Assembly (NCBI GenBank): GCA_019916065.1
Contig: CM034243.1
Location: forward strand, 32,209,524-32,273,523
DNA: 64,000 bases
DNA from: Vitellaria paradoxa
Lineage: Eukaryota; Streptophyta; Magnoliopsida; Ericales; Sapotaceae
Direction: 5' to 3'
The notes beneath the pieces were generated by a model. The model worked only from the letters and a program-made list of their open reading frames with translations. It made no database searches and was not told where the DNA came from. Made by a program: the position numbers and the translations under genes. Positions 11,194 through 24,395 of this stretch are shown piece after piece (the first letter of the stretch is position 1; every line of letters begins with the position of its first letter).

Positions 11194-14100
11194 GGGACTC
11201 CCTTAGTTGAGAGAAAAAAATTAAAAATAAGGTAGAAAGGTGTCTTTAATGGTTTTTTTAAGGTTATTTCACTTCTTTTTTGTAATTTCTTACTCAATTG
11301 TTAAAATTCATAGAAAAAACTAAAATTTACCGTATTTATAATTAAACGTGGCATATTGCCACACTATGTAAATCTTATACTCTTCTTTGTAATTGTTTTG
11401 GTTATTTTTCTTATTACTTTCGCTGGTGTATTTCATGAAAATGATCCGCTATTTCACATAACATATATATATATATATATATATATAATTAACATCAATG
11501 CTACTGCCAAGAAGGATATGAAGACTCCCCGGTGGAAAAGAAGCTACCCGGAGAGATGTCATATGTGCAAAGTACGGACTTAAGGGTGTTTGGATGGTTA
11601 AAAAAAGTGAGTACAGAAGATTAATGTATAAGTGATATATGACAAAATTTAATTAAAAAATTAATAATTTTCAATACTATTTTATAATTTTTAATGGAGT
11701 ATGATAGATCAAATTGCCCTGCGCTGGCTTCTGATTGTGATTAGAAAAACGTATCATCATTGTAGGGGGCCCCTATTGACAAAGTCGTAGAGTTTGAATT
11801 GGAAAGTGGGAAGTTAACATCACAAAGTGGTATTAGTCTCACAACATTGACGTTAATAATTGTTTGATTTTGATTGAACAATTTATAATAAAAATAAATA
11901 TAAAAATTCTAAATGAAAAAATTTTAATTTATTATTTTTGTTAATTATTCGATTTTAATCATACGGTTCACAGTACCAATGTCATGAGCTAACATCTTAG
12001 TGATGTTAGCCCCGGGATCTTGAGCTACTGTGTTGGAAATGGAATGAATATAGTTTTCAGAAGGACAAATGGATCGGAGAATGCATATGTTTGATTGAAG
12101 AGATTAAATAGTGGGATATAAATGGTAGCATGAGATAATATATGAAATTAAATATAATATATAATTAATTTTTATGTTGAATTATTTTTTTGGTGTTTGG
12201 TAGATGTAATATAAAGTAAAATAAAATATATGATTATTTGAGATGAGATGTGACGTGAAATAATTTTGAACATTTAAATTTTGAGAAAAAAAGAAATTCA
12301 AAGGTGGGGTATATGTCATCCCACCTCCTCCATGGTATTAATTATTCCATATTTTAGAGGTTAAGTAATACTTTCAAGGATATAAAGTCCAGTCTAGAGT
12401 TCTAATATTTCAAATCAATTTGGTAAAAAAAATAATAAACTACATTTCTAATTCCTCAATCATATTTGGTAAACAAACAAAGCTCTTTGATAAATTTCCT
12501 ATACTTTTTACTATTTCCGATTTCAAAGATAGTTTTAATATCAAGGAGTCGTTTGAAAGCTTAATTTTTAATAATTTGTTATAATTTTTTGTCAAAAGTT
12601 AATTCTTTAAATTTTCAATGTATTTGGCAAAACATGTAACAAATTTTAGTAATTTTTGGTAATTTTTAGATATTTGATAAAAATTTTGATAATTTTTAAT
12701 AATTTTTAATAATTTAATTTATAAGATTAAGACTACCCATCTTATCTCAACAGTTAACCTTTGAGAAATTTTGCTTTACGTCGCGTTCGTTTCACCTACA
12801 AATAAAATTAATACATCTAAAATGGTATAGACACTACAAGAAATCTAGATATAGGCGAGAAAACACTTTCTCGCTAAAATTCAATTTTTTCTCGCCAAAG
12901 ATTATAGGTGAAAAAAAATATTTCTTACAGATTTCCTCACTTATCCTCCGTCATCTATAATTTTTAAGCAAAAATATTTATTTTTTTCACCTATAATTAC
13001 TTTTAATAAGAAATTTATTTTCGTTATATATACTTAACTTTTAGCGTGAAAATAAATTTTCTTCTAGTGAGAACAGACGGGAAAGAGAATCTTTTCTTAA
13101 AGTTGGGTTGGCGATAAGATTTAGGAAAATTCAACCTGTCCCGGCAAGTCCCTGTCAACCCTGCTGTGACCGTGTTCGCAGGTGCAAATTGCAAATGAGA
13201 GTTTATTAGTAATAATCCGTACATACGTTACTCTAAATAAAATTAATATTAATTTTTTTATATAGTTAAAATTTTAGAAAAAAAATTTAAATAAAAAAAA
13301 TTATAATAATTTATGAGTTTTAATTTTTTTTAGACTTTAGACCCTACTAACTATTACATGTATTTTAATATCTATCTCTCTCTTAAATTAATTTTTTATA
13401 GAAATCATAAAAGAAAAACACAAGTGATGGTGATTTAATTTGTAATGTTCAATTTCATAGACTTCGTAATTTGATGAAATTTAATTTGACAATTGTGACT
13501 TGCATCATCTCTGTCCTTGAAATATGATCAAATATGAAATGTTTAATCCAATTTGTGAAATAGATGATTGTGGAATCCATTAAAATAAGAATTAAACAAA
13601 ATTAAAAATATAAAAATGATTTTAATAATTAAATGAAAGAAAAAAATAATTCTTACCCGTTAAATTTTAATTTGTAAAGGGGACATTTAAAAAGTCGTCA
13701 TATTTTATTATATAGATTTATTTCTTTAGGCATAGGTTTATCATCTCTCATTTATGTGTACTTATTTTTTTAAATTGACAAAAACAACAGAAATTTATAA
13801 TTGATGTTTCTGCATACTAAGAGTACCAAAATTATGAAAAATTTAACCGAAAACTACAAGTTTCTTCAAATTTTTTGATTCTTTCAATTTTATCAGCATC
13901 ACAAGTTTCTAGTCTTCTCCAATTTTCACTATTTTCTCTAATTTTTATAAATTTTCTCTAACTTTCTTTAAGTTTTGTTTTTCAAAATTTTTACATTTTT
14001 TTGAAAAATACAGTAAATAACTAACTTCAAAATTCACCTAACTTTTTTATTTTTTTTTTAAGTCAACATTTGGCACTGCGGGATACACACATTTTTCCCA

Positions 14101-15774
14101 ACGCCCACTCGTCAAAATCGTGGAGAGGTATTGCGAGGTGATGTTTGAGTTGTCAAAAAAAATAAAAAAAATAAAAAATTAGCGTGACAAATAATAAAAT
14201 TTAATTAAAAAATTAAAAATAATTGAATCTTAGGATGTATTTGACGTACTAAAAAATATTAAAAATCTCTAAATTTTTTTAAAAATTATTTATTTTTTAT
14301 CTCACTGTACAAATTATAAACCCACATATTATCTCACTAATTATCAATCCAAACACCCCCGGGGGCGAATCCAAACGCCCGTCAAGTGGTTGGATTGGAA
14401 TTCCAACGTTATCCCGGAGTAGAACGATTCAAACCGTACTAGGCAACAGGTACATGGACATTTGAGAATGGTCGTACCCGAATTCGTCGTACTGGTGGAC
14501 CCTTTACGTGTCCCTCGCAATTTCCAGAAGCCAATTTTAATTAACTAGAGCGGGATCTGCTGACATTTTTGTTTAGTTCGTCAAACTAAACTTCAACTAC
14601 TATCTGGGCTTTTAGTTACACGAAACATATGCATTAATCAGAGCCTAACGCATGTGGTGACGCCTACCACAACTTCACGCTAGAAAAGTCAATTTGGAGG
14701 AAAATAACAATTTTGAGGAGTTGTTGAAGAAGAGCGTATTATTATAATTATTTCTTAAGAATATGAAGTGATGAATATTGAGCAGTCAATTGTAGAAGTT
14801 AACCAATAGCAAACTTAAAAATTTAAGAGAGAGAGGGTCTAGATAAAATTTTATATAATTTAAGATACGTTTAATTTGTTAAAAATCACTGAAAATTTTA
14901 AAGATTTGTAGAAATTATTTATTTTTTATTTTACTGTGTAAATTATAAACTTATAAATTATCTTATTTTATTTTAATTTATCTCATTTTTTGTTACTTCA
15001 AACGAACTCTTAACAAAATAACATAAATATTTTTTAAATTATGAGGTGTCAATGTATTATATGCAAATATAAATTATAATTTAAAAAGTCCAAAAGAGAT
15101 TTTATGAAGTTGGGTTGGAAAGGGGGGGGGGGGGAGTGGCCCTCACCCCTGGGTCCGTCAGTGAGTGTAATGCTACGCTGTCGCTTGCATAAAAATAAAA
15201 TTGGTATCAACTGCATGAGAAAATCCCCCGTAATAGAAGTTGGAAGAAGTCGTGCTCATCATCATGATCTTCTTTTTCATCTTTGATTATTTAGAGGGAA
15301 AAAAAAAATAGCCGAAGTTCATTTTAAAATATTATTATGCTCTGTATAAAGTATCTACCCTTGTGATTTAAAGCACCAATTTATTAAAGGGAAGAAAATC
15401 ATATGGGTTGAATGGAACTTTATAAAATTCTATAAATTTTTATAAAATTTAAAATTTTTACTTATTGCATAAATTACGAAATTGTAATTTTTATAGATTT
15501 ATACCATTTTTTACCATTCCAAACACTTCTATAATATTATCATGTTTTAAAGAGAATCCTCTCGAACTTCTTAATCAACAACACTGTCATTTTTTTTTTT
15601 TATTTTATGTATTGGTGATCTCAAGGAGTTTAAAATTGTGTACCACAAATTCGAGCATAAACTACCGCGAATTCAATGGTAGTCATCTTGTCGCTAAGAT
15701 TCGGGTGCGTTGATAAATCGAGTAAAAGGCGTCAATAAAATAGAGCCATGAATTTAAGTATACTGAGATGTTAA
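11194..15774. other. Intergenic DNA with degenerate MITE pieces, no gene seen
   Basis: Long A/T-rich spacer. (TA)n occurs at 11463-11487. MITE-like segments with GTTTGG/CCAAAC ends lie near 11582-11720, 14220-14360 and 14865-15012, and a related A/T-rich unit at 12100-12310 recurs near 63290-63480. A G homopolymer (about 15 nt) lies at 15120-15134. Open frames here are short and not gene-like. Confidence 0.5.
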
Positions 15775-16100
15775 GTACTCATTTGGTTTATTTTTTGTTT
15801 TTGTTTTTATTTTTTATTTTCTGTTTTGAACTTATTTTCTATTTTATGTTTTTAAAAATAAGAAAAAAAAATTTAAAATACATTTTGTCACTTGTACTTT
15901 CAAATTTTGTTTTAAAAAATAGAAAATAGTCTTACATATAAAATAAAAAATGGCAAAAGTCATTTTGAGTATTTTTAATCCAAAATAAGAAAAATTTTAA
16001 AATAATAAAAATAGAGCATTTTCTGTATCTTTATTTTGAGATTTTAAAATATAAAATAAAAATAGAGAACAAAAAATAAAAAAATAAACCAAATACCACC
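15775..16100. mobile_element. Tourist-like MITE (326 bp) with TAA duplication
   Basis: The left end GTACTCATTTGGTTTATTTT and inverted right end GGTGGTATTTGGTTTATTTT are flanked by TAA (15772-15774 and 16101-16103). It belongs to the same loose family as 34739-35076, with 'TTTGGTTT' ends and a T-rich 'TTTTTGTTTTTG' interior. Confidence 0.75.
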
Positions 16101-17689
16101 TAAGATTTTATGACCCGTTTACAATCTAGTAAATGATTTGATAATAATTTTTTTAGTTTGATTTTTTTTTTCGTTAAATCTTATGTCTTTTTGTTTCTTA
16201 GTATGTTTAATATTGCTGTAAATATTTACGTTGTTAATTCTTTGGCTTATCTAGCATGATAGAAATTAATAATATTCATTAATCTCCGACACATTAACTT
16301 TTACCACCGTCTTGGAGATGCTATGGCTCAAGTCATTCTTTTAAGGCATACCATGAATATTAACTTTTGATTTCTGACTGGTGGGCAAACCATTAATTTT
16401 TCTTATTTTTCTTCTATATTACATTAATTTTTCAACTCAAAAGTTAGTAAAAGTTACCAAAAATTATTAAAAGTTAACAGAAGTTATTTAAAAAAAGAAA
16501 TTAAAAGTAGCTAAAAATTTTATCAAATACCTAAAAATTATAAAAAGTTACTAAAAATTATTATTTACTTTATCAAAAATACACTAAAAATTACAAATAA
16601 TAACTTTTGACAAAAAATATAAAAAATTACTGAAAATTATAACTCCAAACGTTCTCTCCCTATATAAATATATAGTTCCCTTGCAATCTCTCCATGTAAA
16701 ACTCATCCGTCAATGTCCTCCCATATCCAAGGCACGAATGTTACCATAGGCAAGTTTTATATTTCAGTCACTCCCTTCGACCTTTCTATTAAACAAAAAT
16801 TAATAATACTAATAACTATTAATTAGTTTTTTATTTAAAAAACTTATTATAGTATTAAGTATTTGAATGAATATATCTATAAATTTTGATCCCACTTATA
16901 ATATGTATTGATGAATATTATTAATATTGATTAATATTATATATATGCATTTATGGATGTTTTAAATAAAAAAATATGGGAATATTTGATAATTAATAAG
17001 TTTTTATTATTTCAAAATTATTAAAAAATGACAACGTTAGTTTAATAATTAATAAATTTTTATTAATTCAAAATTATTAAAAAAAAAAGAAAACGCTAGA
17101 ATTGCTTTTTTTTTTTTTTTTTATTCCATCAAGATTACGCATAGCCACCTTAGAGCATGATACAATTGTGGCAATAAATTGTTTTAAACTGACTAAAGGT
17201 TAGTATTAATTATTATTAGATAATTAATCTTATATAATTTCTCATCTAATTTTTATCGAGCAGGAAAAATTTCTCATTCAATTTTTATTCCACACTCCAG
17301 TCATGTCTCGGTTGTCTTGTCGAGGGGTTTTATTTCTAGCAATTAATTATACTTACGACATTTTAAACAAAATTAATATTAAATTTCTTATACAGCTAAA
17401 TGTTTAGATAAAAAGTCAAATTAAAAAAATTATGATAATCAATGAGTTTTATCACGCTGCTAATCTCATAGTTCGGTATGGATGGTTTGAGAATATGAGA
17501 ATTGATTAAAATTGATAAAAATATAGTTCAAATTAAGTCAATATCATAGACATCAATTAAATTATTCACAAATATCTCACATTCTCATATAAAAACAATA
17601 TTAACGAATACTACTAATAGTTGAACAATTATATAAATCAGTCAAAGTCATTTTAAGAATAGCTTCCAAGGTCCACTGGTCAGGATATA
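16101..17689. other. Intergenic DNA, no gene seen
   Basis: A/T-rich spacer with several 'AAAATTACT' type MITE fragments near 16420-16660. No open frame of interest. Confidence 0.5.
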
Positions 17690-18850
17690 TATTATAATCA
17701 TGTTTATATTTCTAAAAAACATAATATCATGAATATAAACACTAAACTCATACTCATGGTCACACAATATATAATTTAATAGTTTAGCTCTTAGTTAAAA
17801 AATGAATATAACTATTATTATTCATTATTAAGACCGGACTTTGGTTACTCAAGTCTAAGCTGTCTACATATTCTACTTCGAGAATCAGGTCACTGTAGTT
17901 CTTAATTTTATATTTCTTATTTTATACCTAAACACAAAATCAACTAGATAAACTATACGTCTTATCAATGAATGTCACAACTATATTATATCAATATCTC
18001 AATATAAAAAAATATAAATACGATCTCATGCAATGGGAGGTGATAGAATGCAACGTCAATGCATACTCTAATCTCTATCTACCCTTAACCTTATCCTGTG
18101 ATGGGTGATGCTTAGCAAAACACGCGGAGTCAACAACCGCACCGTTGAATGCTTATGGTGAACAATAATCTTAATATATAATTACAAGTGGGGAACCGTG
18201 TTATACCTTATGGTTGTAAAACTCAGGAGAATCATGTTACATCTTCTGATCCTTTTACTAGAGAACCGTGTTACATCCCTAGTCAAATATTTGCTTAGCT
18301 TAGGTAGAGTTCGACAACAGTCCGGAGAAAATCACATAATTAACATCTTAACTCTAATTGTCTAAACTCTAGTCATATATATCGATTGAGGATCATTCAG
18401 TGTTTTCAAAGTCTAATTTTATTATTCTCAAAATCATGGATTCCGTCTATATACATAGCCTGTGGCTCGGTATGTCAAAATATCAACGTGACACTCTCGA
18501 CCAATCAAGAATTATAAATCAAAACGGACGATGCAATCCTAGCCCTATGCACATGTAAACTCAATCATGCAAATAAATATAATCTTTATATAAGATACAT
18601 TCCCATTAGGTTTAATAATGATTTGGGATTCATTTGATATTTTAAAATCAATCATGAATGGGTTCGGGTACGAAACAGGAGTTTTGAAATTAAAATTTTA
18701 CATTTTTGAACATTCTGCCCAGTACCGTTCGGACGCAAGCAGTAAACGCCAGCATTTAGTCTTACTGCCAAAAATCGTCCGGACACAAGTACCCCGTACT
18801 TGATTTTTGGGTTCCTTTTCAACAAAGCTCAACTCCAAAACAACCTCGAA
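17690..18850 (-). mobile_element. LTR-retrotransposon fragment, minus orientation
   Basis: Read on the minus strand, this contains the blocks of the LTR-like sequence at 57384-59763 in the same order: 'GGTGTAACACGGTT' type motifs (plus-strand complement near 18185-18275) and the GACCTGATTC block (complement near 17880-17895). The two copies are therefore divergent and in opposite orientation. No internal gag or pol coding region is attached, so it is a fragment or decayed solo LTR. Outer limits are approximate. Confidence 0.55.
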
Positions 18851-21152
18851 TCATTCATGTAAGTCGTTTCATGAAATATATGGTAGTGAGATCCACTAAA
18901 ATAAAAATTATGCAGGAAGTTAAAAATATAAAAATGATCTCAGTCGTTAAATGAAAGAAAAAATAATTCTTAACCAATGGATCTTAATTTGTGAGATGGA
19001 TATTTTCAAAAATTGTTCTATTTTATTATATAGATTTTATTTTTAAAATTAAAATAATAAATAAAATATATATAAACTTGATATTAACTAAAAGAATAAA
19101 AGATAAAAGATAAAAAAATCAATTTATAAATTAAAAAAATGGTAGAGACTAATATTTCAATACAAACATTTCAATTTTTGATTAATATGTAACGTGAGAT
19201 TAGTAAGTATACTTTTGTAATTTTAGATCTAACGTGGGGAGAAGAGGATGAAAATTTTATCATACCCTAATTTCGTCCCATCCCGTCCAGCTTGTCATTG
19301 GATTTAAGTTTTTGTTCCTCCATCCTGGAGTCTTATTAGTGTAAAATGAGATTAGATTCTCCATTTTTCTGCTTTATTAAGATTGAATTTGGGAAGAAAA
19401 AAAAGTTAATTTTTTTTTGTTTGGGATGAAAAAAAAAAAAAATTGACTTTATAGTAGTTAACTTTTTACTTTTTTGTTAATTTAATATTTTTTTTCTCAT
19501 CAATAATTAAAAAATTTTAAAATATAAAAGACAAATTTATTCTTTTTTAAAAGAAATTCAAAAAACTAATAGAGCTGTCAACTTATTTTTCCAAACTATA
19601 CTTTATTATTATACTTTCTCCCTCTTTCCTCTCTAAACGATGTCAAAATCCGCGGAGGCTACTGCGGCTGCGAGAGTGAGGGACTAATAAATTTGTTATT
19701 ATTAAACCCGGACGAAACAAAAACATACGACGGGTGTGCAAAGAATGGGAAAAAATATATATGTTAAATAAATATGAGTCATTTAATTTATATTAAATTT
19801 ATGTGATGCGATGTTTATTCTATAAATACTTCTCAACAGATTGAGCCTACGCGCATGAGAGGAGACTCGAAGCGGATCAAGATTTCTAATAATATTATAT
19901 TTTTATTAAAATGTAAAATATTTTTTAAATATGAAAATATATTTGTAAAGAGGTTATAACTTCGTTGTAAAAATACATCAATTATTGATTGTCGCACAAT
20001 TATTATTGATTGTCGAGCAATGAATAAAAAATAAATAAATATAAGAAAAATTAAAATGAAATACTATGGAGAAGAGTTAGAGAGTATGATACATTGAATG
20101 GAAAATTTGTAAAATAAGAAAATAGTACTTTTAAATTTACCATGAATCTATTAAAGAAAAATTAACGTGGATGCATTTTGTGTGTATGGAGTGTTAAATT
20201 TGGACAAAATTTTTTAATTTTTTATAATTTTTTTTAACTTTCTCTATACTAAAGATTTTTAATTTTTACTGATTTTCTTCAACATTTTTATATTTTTCAC
20301 GGAATACACTAAACACTAAACTATTTATATAAAATGTGTCTTTATTTTATTTTTTTACTAAAAATTGAAACTCCAAAAAGGCAATTTATTTTATCCTTTT
20401 ATCAATCAAAGAATCAAACAACTCTCTCTTACGTTTACAAATATAGTTGAGGAGATTCTCAGAAGGGTCTCCATCACATACGCGTATATTCGGACTTACT
20501 TTTATTAATTTACTCCTTTAGTATATAGATCGTTGGCAACTCGTATTATTCTCTAGTAAGCTTTTTATTAGTTTGTGTGGTAACTGTAAATCATCAATAG
20601 ATGTTTATTTTTTAGTTTAAGAGGGGTTTGGAATTCTTAAAAATTCCAAAAATTTCCACAAATTTTTAAGAATTTTGGGTTATGAAAATCTTTATAAATC
20701 TCTACAAATTTTAATAAATTTTTACTAATTTTCAAAAAAATTTTACGCAAAACTCTAAAAATTCGTTGCTAAAATCTGTTCGAACAATCTTTTATTATTC
20801 ATTTTTATCTTTTTGTAATTTGAAAAAATTACCAAATTATATCTTATTGCAATTTGCGGAGCTAAAAACAGCACCTCCCGAATGTTATTTTGTACTAGAA
20901 TTACATTCAAGCATTATTATGTGTTGGAAATGGGATAATTTCTCAGACAGCCAGAAGGTAAAAGGATACTTTTAAATCCATACACGCGACCTAAAAAAAT
21001 TGTATAAATAATAATGAAAAGTACATCTCTACATTAAATTCAAATTAAAAAAAATAAAAAAGCTAATAATTCGAAAAACAGAAGCTAGCTACTATAAACA
21101 ATGAAGATATATCAACCTAACAGTACAAAAGCAGTGAAATCCAGAACTGAGA
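18851..21152. other. Intergenic DNA, no gene seen
   Basis: A/T-rich spacer downstream of zinc-finger copy 2. MITE-like sequence with 'GGGTTTGGAATTC' lies near 20625-20780. No supported gene. Confidence 0.5.
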
Positions 21153-21192
21153 TCAAGCAAGCAACCAGGAGGGCAATTTCTTCATCTTCTCG
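21153..21192 (-). pseudogene. Out-of-frame relic of the copy 2 C-terminal tail
   Basis: Starting just after the AT insertion at 21193-21196, the alternative frame reads [16 protein letters not shown]. This matches the (S/T)SWLIA end of the two paralogues in length and position. It is no longer translated in frame with the zinc fingers. Confidence 0.7.
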
Positions 21193-21688
21193 ATATGTGG
21201 TTCTCATAAGGGGTCAAGTTCAAATCTAAGCAAACCGCAACTCTCTTGCCGAAATCTGACTTGTTTTTCGAAACCGGCACCGTCTCCGCCGATTTGCTAT
21301 TACCGCTACTACTATCATCACTGCTATTATTAGGTGCCGAACCTTCTGACATAGAAAGGCGGTGCCTCCTCATGTGGCCACCCAGGGCTTGCCCCATCGC
21401 AAACTCAACCCCGCAGATTGAGCACTCGTGGGTCTTCGGCTTGGCCGCCGGCGACTCAACGTGAAGATGAAGGTCGTCTCCTAATCCGCCCATTAACCTC
21501 GGCCTCTTGTGGCTCGCCCGGTGACCCCCGAGGGCTTGGAAGGACGAGAACTCCCTGTGACACGTCTTGCAGGCGAAGGCGCGGCCACCGCTGGCGGTGG
21601 CGCCCACACGAGAGAGGAGCATCAAGCAGTTTGCCATGGCTAGTGCCTCCACCTCTCTGTCTTCTCTAATTCTCTTCATCGTCGTCAT
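21182..21688 (-). CDS. ZAT11/ZAT12-like C2H2 zinc-finger repressor, copy 2 (shortened tail)
   Basis: Intronless 168-codon paralogue of the genes at 2620-3195 and 31452-32009. Residues 11-29 form the L-box. Finger 1 uses C40, C43, H56 and H60; finger 2 uses C89, C92, H105 and H109. Both have QALGGH. The EAR motif LDLNL is at 154-158, so DNA-binding and repression parts are intact. The C-terminus differs: after ENHI the frame ends in SRR-stop, whereas both paralogues continue to a conserved S/T-SWLIA tail. At 21193-21196 the plus strand reads GATATGTG where both paralogues read GATGTG. The extra AT shifts the frame, and the lost tail is readable in the other frame, ending SWLLA-stop at 21153-21155. 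Probably functional with a shorter tail; a sequencing error is possible. Confidence 0.92.
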   Translation of the reverse strand: MTTMKRIREDREVEALAMANCLMLLSRVGATASGGRAFACKTCHREFSSFQALGGHRASHKRPRLMGGLGDDLHLHVESPAAKPKTHECSICGVEFAMGQALGGHMRRHRLSMSEGSAPNNSSDDSSSGNSKSAETVPVSKNKSDFGKRVAVCLDLNLTPYENHISRR

Positions 21689-21800
21689 TGCTGCAAACTT
21701 ACTTACGAATTAATTTTGTCTGTATGGGAATGCGATGAGTTGGTAACTTGGGACTCACATATTACATATATATAGTGGGGCGGGTGGGTTGGTCAACAGC
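21689..21800 (-). promoter_or_regulatory. 5' leader and proximal promoter of zinc-finger copy 2
   Basis: TATA-like ACTATATATATG lies on the minus strand at about 21766-21776, roughly 80 bp upstream of the ATG. A W-box core (TTGACC on the minus strand) is at 21791-21796. The 21700-21750 block shares 'CTGTATGGGAATGC...GAGTTGGTAACTTGGGA' type sequence with the leader of copy 1. Confidence 0.5.
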
Positions 21801-21809
21801 TGTTGGCTT

Positions 21810-22235
21810 TGAACGAAAAACTTAAGGGGATGGTTCCACCGTAAATTACATAAAAAATACTAGTAATTTTTTCTAATAAAATTTTATCACATAGTATTTT
21901 TATATTAACTTTTTATACTTTTTTTTTTTCATCTAAACACTCCTTTATATTAATTTTTTTATAATTTCTTTAGACTTTTTTTTTCCACGCAAACACCCCT
22001 TTAATGGAAAGTATTTTTTTCCACGTGGAGAAGAATTTTTTCTTTGAAAGTATTTTTTTTTATACATGTAAAGAGCATACTTAATTAAAAATTATTAAAT
22101 AAAAAAATTTAATATATAAAAATTTTTTTATTTTTTTTATTTTCAAACAAATCGAGATAAAAACTTGTTTGAAACTTTATAAAATTTAATAAATTTTTAT
22201 AAAATCTAAGGGGGTGTTTCGTCGATAAAAATTAA
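21810..22235. other. Intergenic DNA upstream of zinc-finger copy 2
   Basis: A/T-rich, with repeated 'CATCTAAACACTCCTTTA' and 'CACGCAAACACCCCTTTA' phrases (about 21930-22005) that look like serial MITE ends. No gene. Confidence 0.5.
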
Positions 22236-22405
22236 TCAAAATTCACTAAGTTTTACCAATTTTTTATACTTTCTTCAAATTAAAATTTACCACATATCAC
22301 TTTGACATCAAATCTTTAAATCAAAATTCACTTATTTTTACTAATTTTTTATACTTTCTTTTAATTAAAATTTACCACATATCACTTTTATATCAAATCT
22401 TTAAA
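22236..22405. repeat. Tandem duplication, two 85-bp units
   Basis: Units 22236-22320 and 22321-22405 share 'TCAAAATTCACT' starts, 'TTTTTTATACTTTCTT' and 'TACCACATATCACTTT' blocks, and the 'ATCAAATCTTTAAA' end. It lies inside a MITE-like unit that begins GGGGGTGTTTCG (22210) and ends ACTAAACACTTC (about 22450). Confidence 0.8.
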
Positions 22406-22467
22406 TTTTTACTATATTTTTTGACTAAAATTTTGCCAACTAAACACTTCTTAAAATTTTACTGTGA

Positions 22468-22622
22468 TTGCGAGCGTATTTAGAGTGATAAAAAGTGAGA
22501 TAAAATAAGATAAAGTAAGATAAGTTGTGGATTAATAATTCGTGCAGTAAAGTAAAAAATAAAAAGTGAGTAAATTTTAAAAATTAAAATTTTTATTTTA
22601 TTTTTTAGCACACCAAACAGTG
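22468..22622. mobile_element. Short MITE, intact copy of the outer element at 23.6 kb
   Basis: The start ATTTAGAGTGATAAAAAGTG and the end GCACACCAAACAGTGCC enclose 'ATTCGTGCAGTAAAGTAAAA'. The same order of blocks appears, interrupted, at 23646-24395. Target duplication is not clear. Confidence 0.5.
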
Positions 22623-23680
22623 CCAAAAACTTCTACAAAAACTAACTTCTTACTAGCTGGAGTCGGCTGGGGAGAATGGTACAGCCGTCAGGTTCAGGAG
22701 GTGCACCGCGTAGCCAAGTGTTACTACGTGTCGTTAATTATGGAGTGAGGATCGCTCCGAAAGTCCAAATTCTACAACATTCTTTGACGGTTCTGGAACG
22801 TAGAACCATTCTGGATATGGCTGGCTACGGGAACATGGGATCTCAATTCTGGGGCTTCGTTTGTAAAGATTTTTTTTTTTATGTCAAATAAAAAAATTAA
22901 TTTTTACTAATTAACTTATTATATTTTTATTAATTTAATATTTTTATTTTTTATGATTTAAAAAAATTAAAATATAAGAAGGTAAATTTAATTATTTAAA
23001 AAAGATCAAAAATTTAAATAGGCAGAACGTCTGCTTACTATTCCCAAAAGAAGTCCAAAACGTTAGGTATGGAGCGGTTTTTCTTTTTCTTTTTCTTTTT
23101 CCTTTTCTTTTTCTCCTTCCGAGTAATTTTGACCCCTCTCCGATCTGGACGGGGAGAGATGAGCACTTCTCACTCTCGCTTTTGTCCCCGTCCCACCGAA
23201 TTCCGTACCATATAGATTACAAGTGCAAATATTTATTAGTATTTTTTTTATTATTTATAAAAATGACCAGTACAAAAATAATCAAATATTTGTATTAAAA
23301 TATTATTTATTTTTATTATTTATAAAATTTAACGATATAAAAATGAGCATTACAATCAAATCGAGTTGGGTACTAATCAGGGATTCTATCTCAATTAATG
23401 GACTGCTAATCTTTTTTCCAAATCCCACAATAGTATTTTTCTTTAAATTTTATAGCGATTGTGAGATTACACCGTTAAGATTGTGTCAGTAATCCTAATA
23501 GGCTAATTTTAAATATTTTAAGATTGCATATAAATCGCGCTCAATGTGTTGGTAGTCTTTTTCGTTGAAAGCAATTGCCTTGTGATAACGTCACATATTT
23601 TTGATGCATTTTTATGAACAAGTGTCACATATCACATGCATTACTTTGAATGCGCTTAGAGTAATAAAAAGTGAGATAAA

Positions 23681-24282
23681 TGATCTATTTGGTGTACAAA
23701 AATTTGATAAAAATTTTCAAAAATTTCTATTATATTTTTATACATTTTTACTTTCTTGAAATTCAAAAAAAGTTCAATACCTTTAAAAAAAAAGTTGATA
23801 ACTAGAATTTAGTTAATCAAATAGTAAAATTTTTTTTGCTATTCTCAACATGGACTTCCAAACTATCAAATGTCACTCATTTTGACTATTTTTTCTGAGA
23901 TCGTAGAAACTGTTTCGATAGATTCGCGCACCTAACTTCCGTTCAAACAGATTGTAGAAATCGTTTCGACGAATTGTAATACAAAGAAATCATGATTGCG
24001 TTCAAACAGATTGTAGAAATCGTTTCGACGAATTGTAATGCAAAGAAGTCATGATTCCGTTCAAACAGATTGTAGAAATCATTTCGATGAATTGTAATGT
24101 GAAGAAGTCATGACTGATATAAAATTTTGAATCATTCTAAAAGAAAATCCAATCCGTCAAAATGAGAATCTTACTGTTCATATCCAAAAAACGCAGTTTG
24201 AGATACATGCACGAAACACAAAAATTTTTTTCAAATCATATTTTATTGCACTTTTTATCACTCCAAACACATTCAAAATGGG
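23681..24282. mobile_element. Inner MITE (602 bp) with 59-bp triplication
   Basis: Flanked by ATAAA at 23676-23680 and 24283-24287. The ends are loosely inverted (GATCTATTTGGTGTAC and, inverted, GAATGTGTTTGGAGTG). A related copy in reverse orientation lies around 41474-42225; 42005-42220 matches the complement of about 23690-23860. Confidence 0.6.
23941..24117. repeat. Three tandem 59-bp units
   Basis: Units start at 23941, 24000 and 24059, each with GTTCAAACAGATTGTAGAAA, then a TTTCGA(C/T)GAATTGTAAT block, ending near 'GTCATGA'. A decayed fourth unit may precede them (from about 23895). Confidence 0.9.
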
Positions 24283-24395
24283 ATAAAATGAAATAAATTG
24301 TGAGTTCGTGATTCGGGCAGTAAGATAAAAAGTGAATAATTTTTAAAAAAATTTTCAATATCTTTCACCGTTTTTAAGGATTTTTTATCACTCCA

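Larger units (their letters stand above)
23646..24395. mobile_element. Outer MITE interrupted by a second MITE
   Basis: The left part (23646-23680, ...GAGTAATAAAAAGTGAGATAAA) and the right part (24283-24395, ATAAAATGAAATAA...TTTTTATCACTCC) join into the same unit as 22468-22622 when 23681-24282 is removed. The pentamer ATAAA flanks the inserted segment on both sides. Confidence 0.6.

Noticed and set aside
23941..24117. CRISPR-like array
   Set aside because: Three direct 59-bp repeats without spacers, inside a plant MITE; CRISPR is not expected in a plant nuclear genome.
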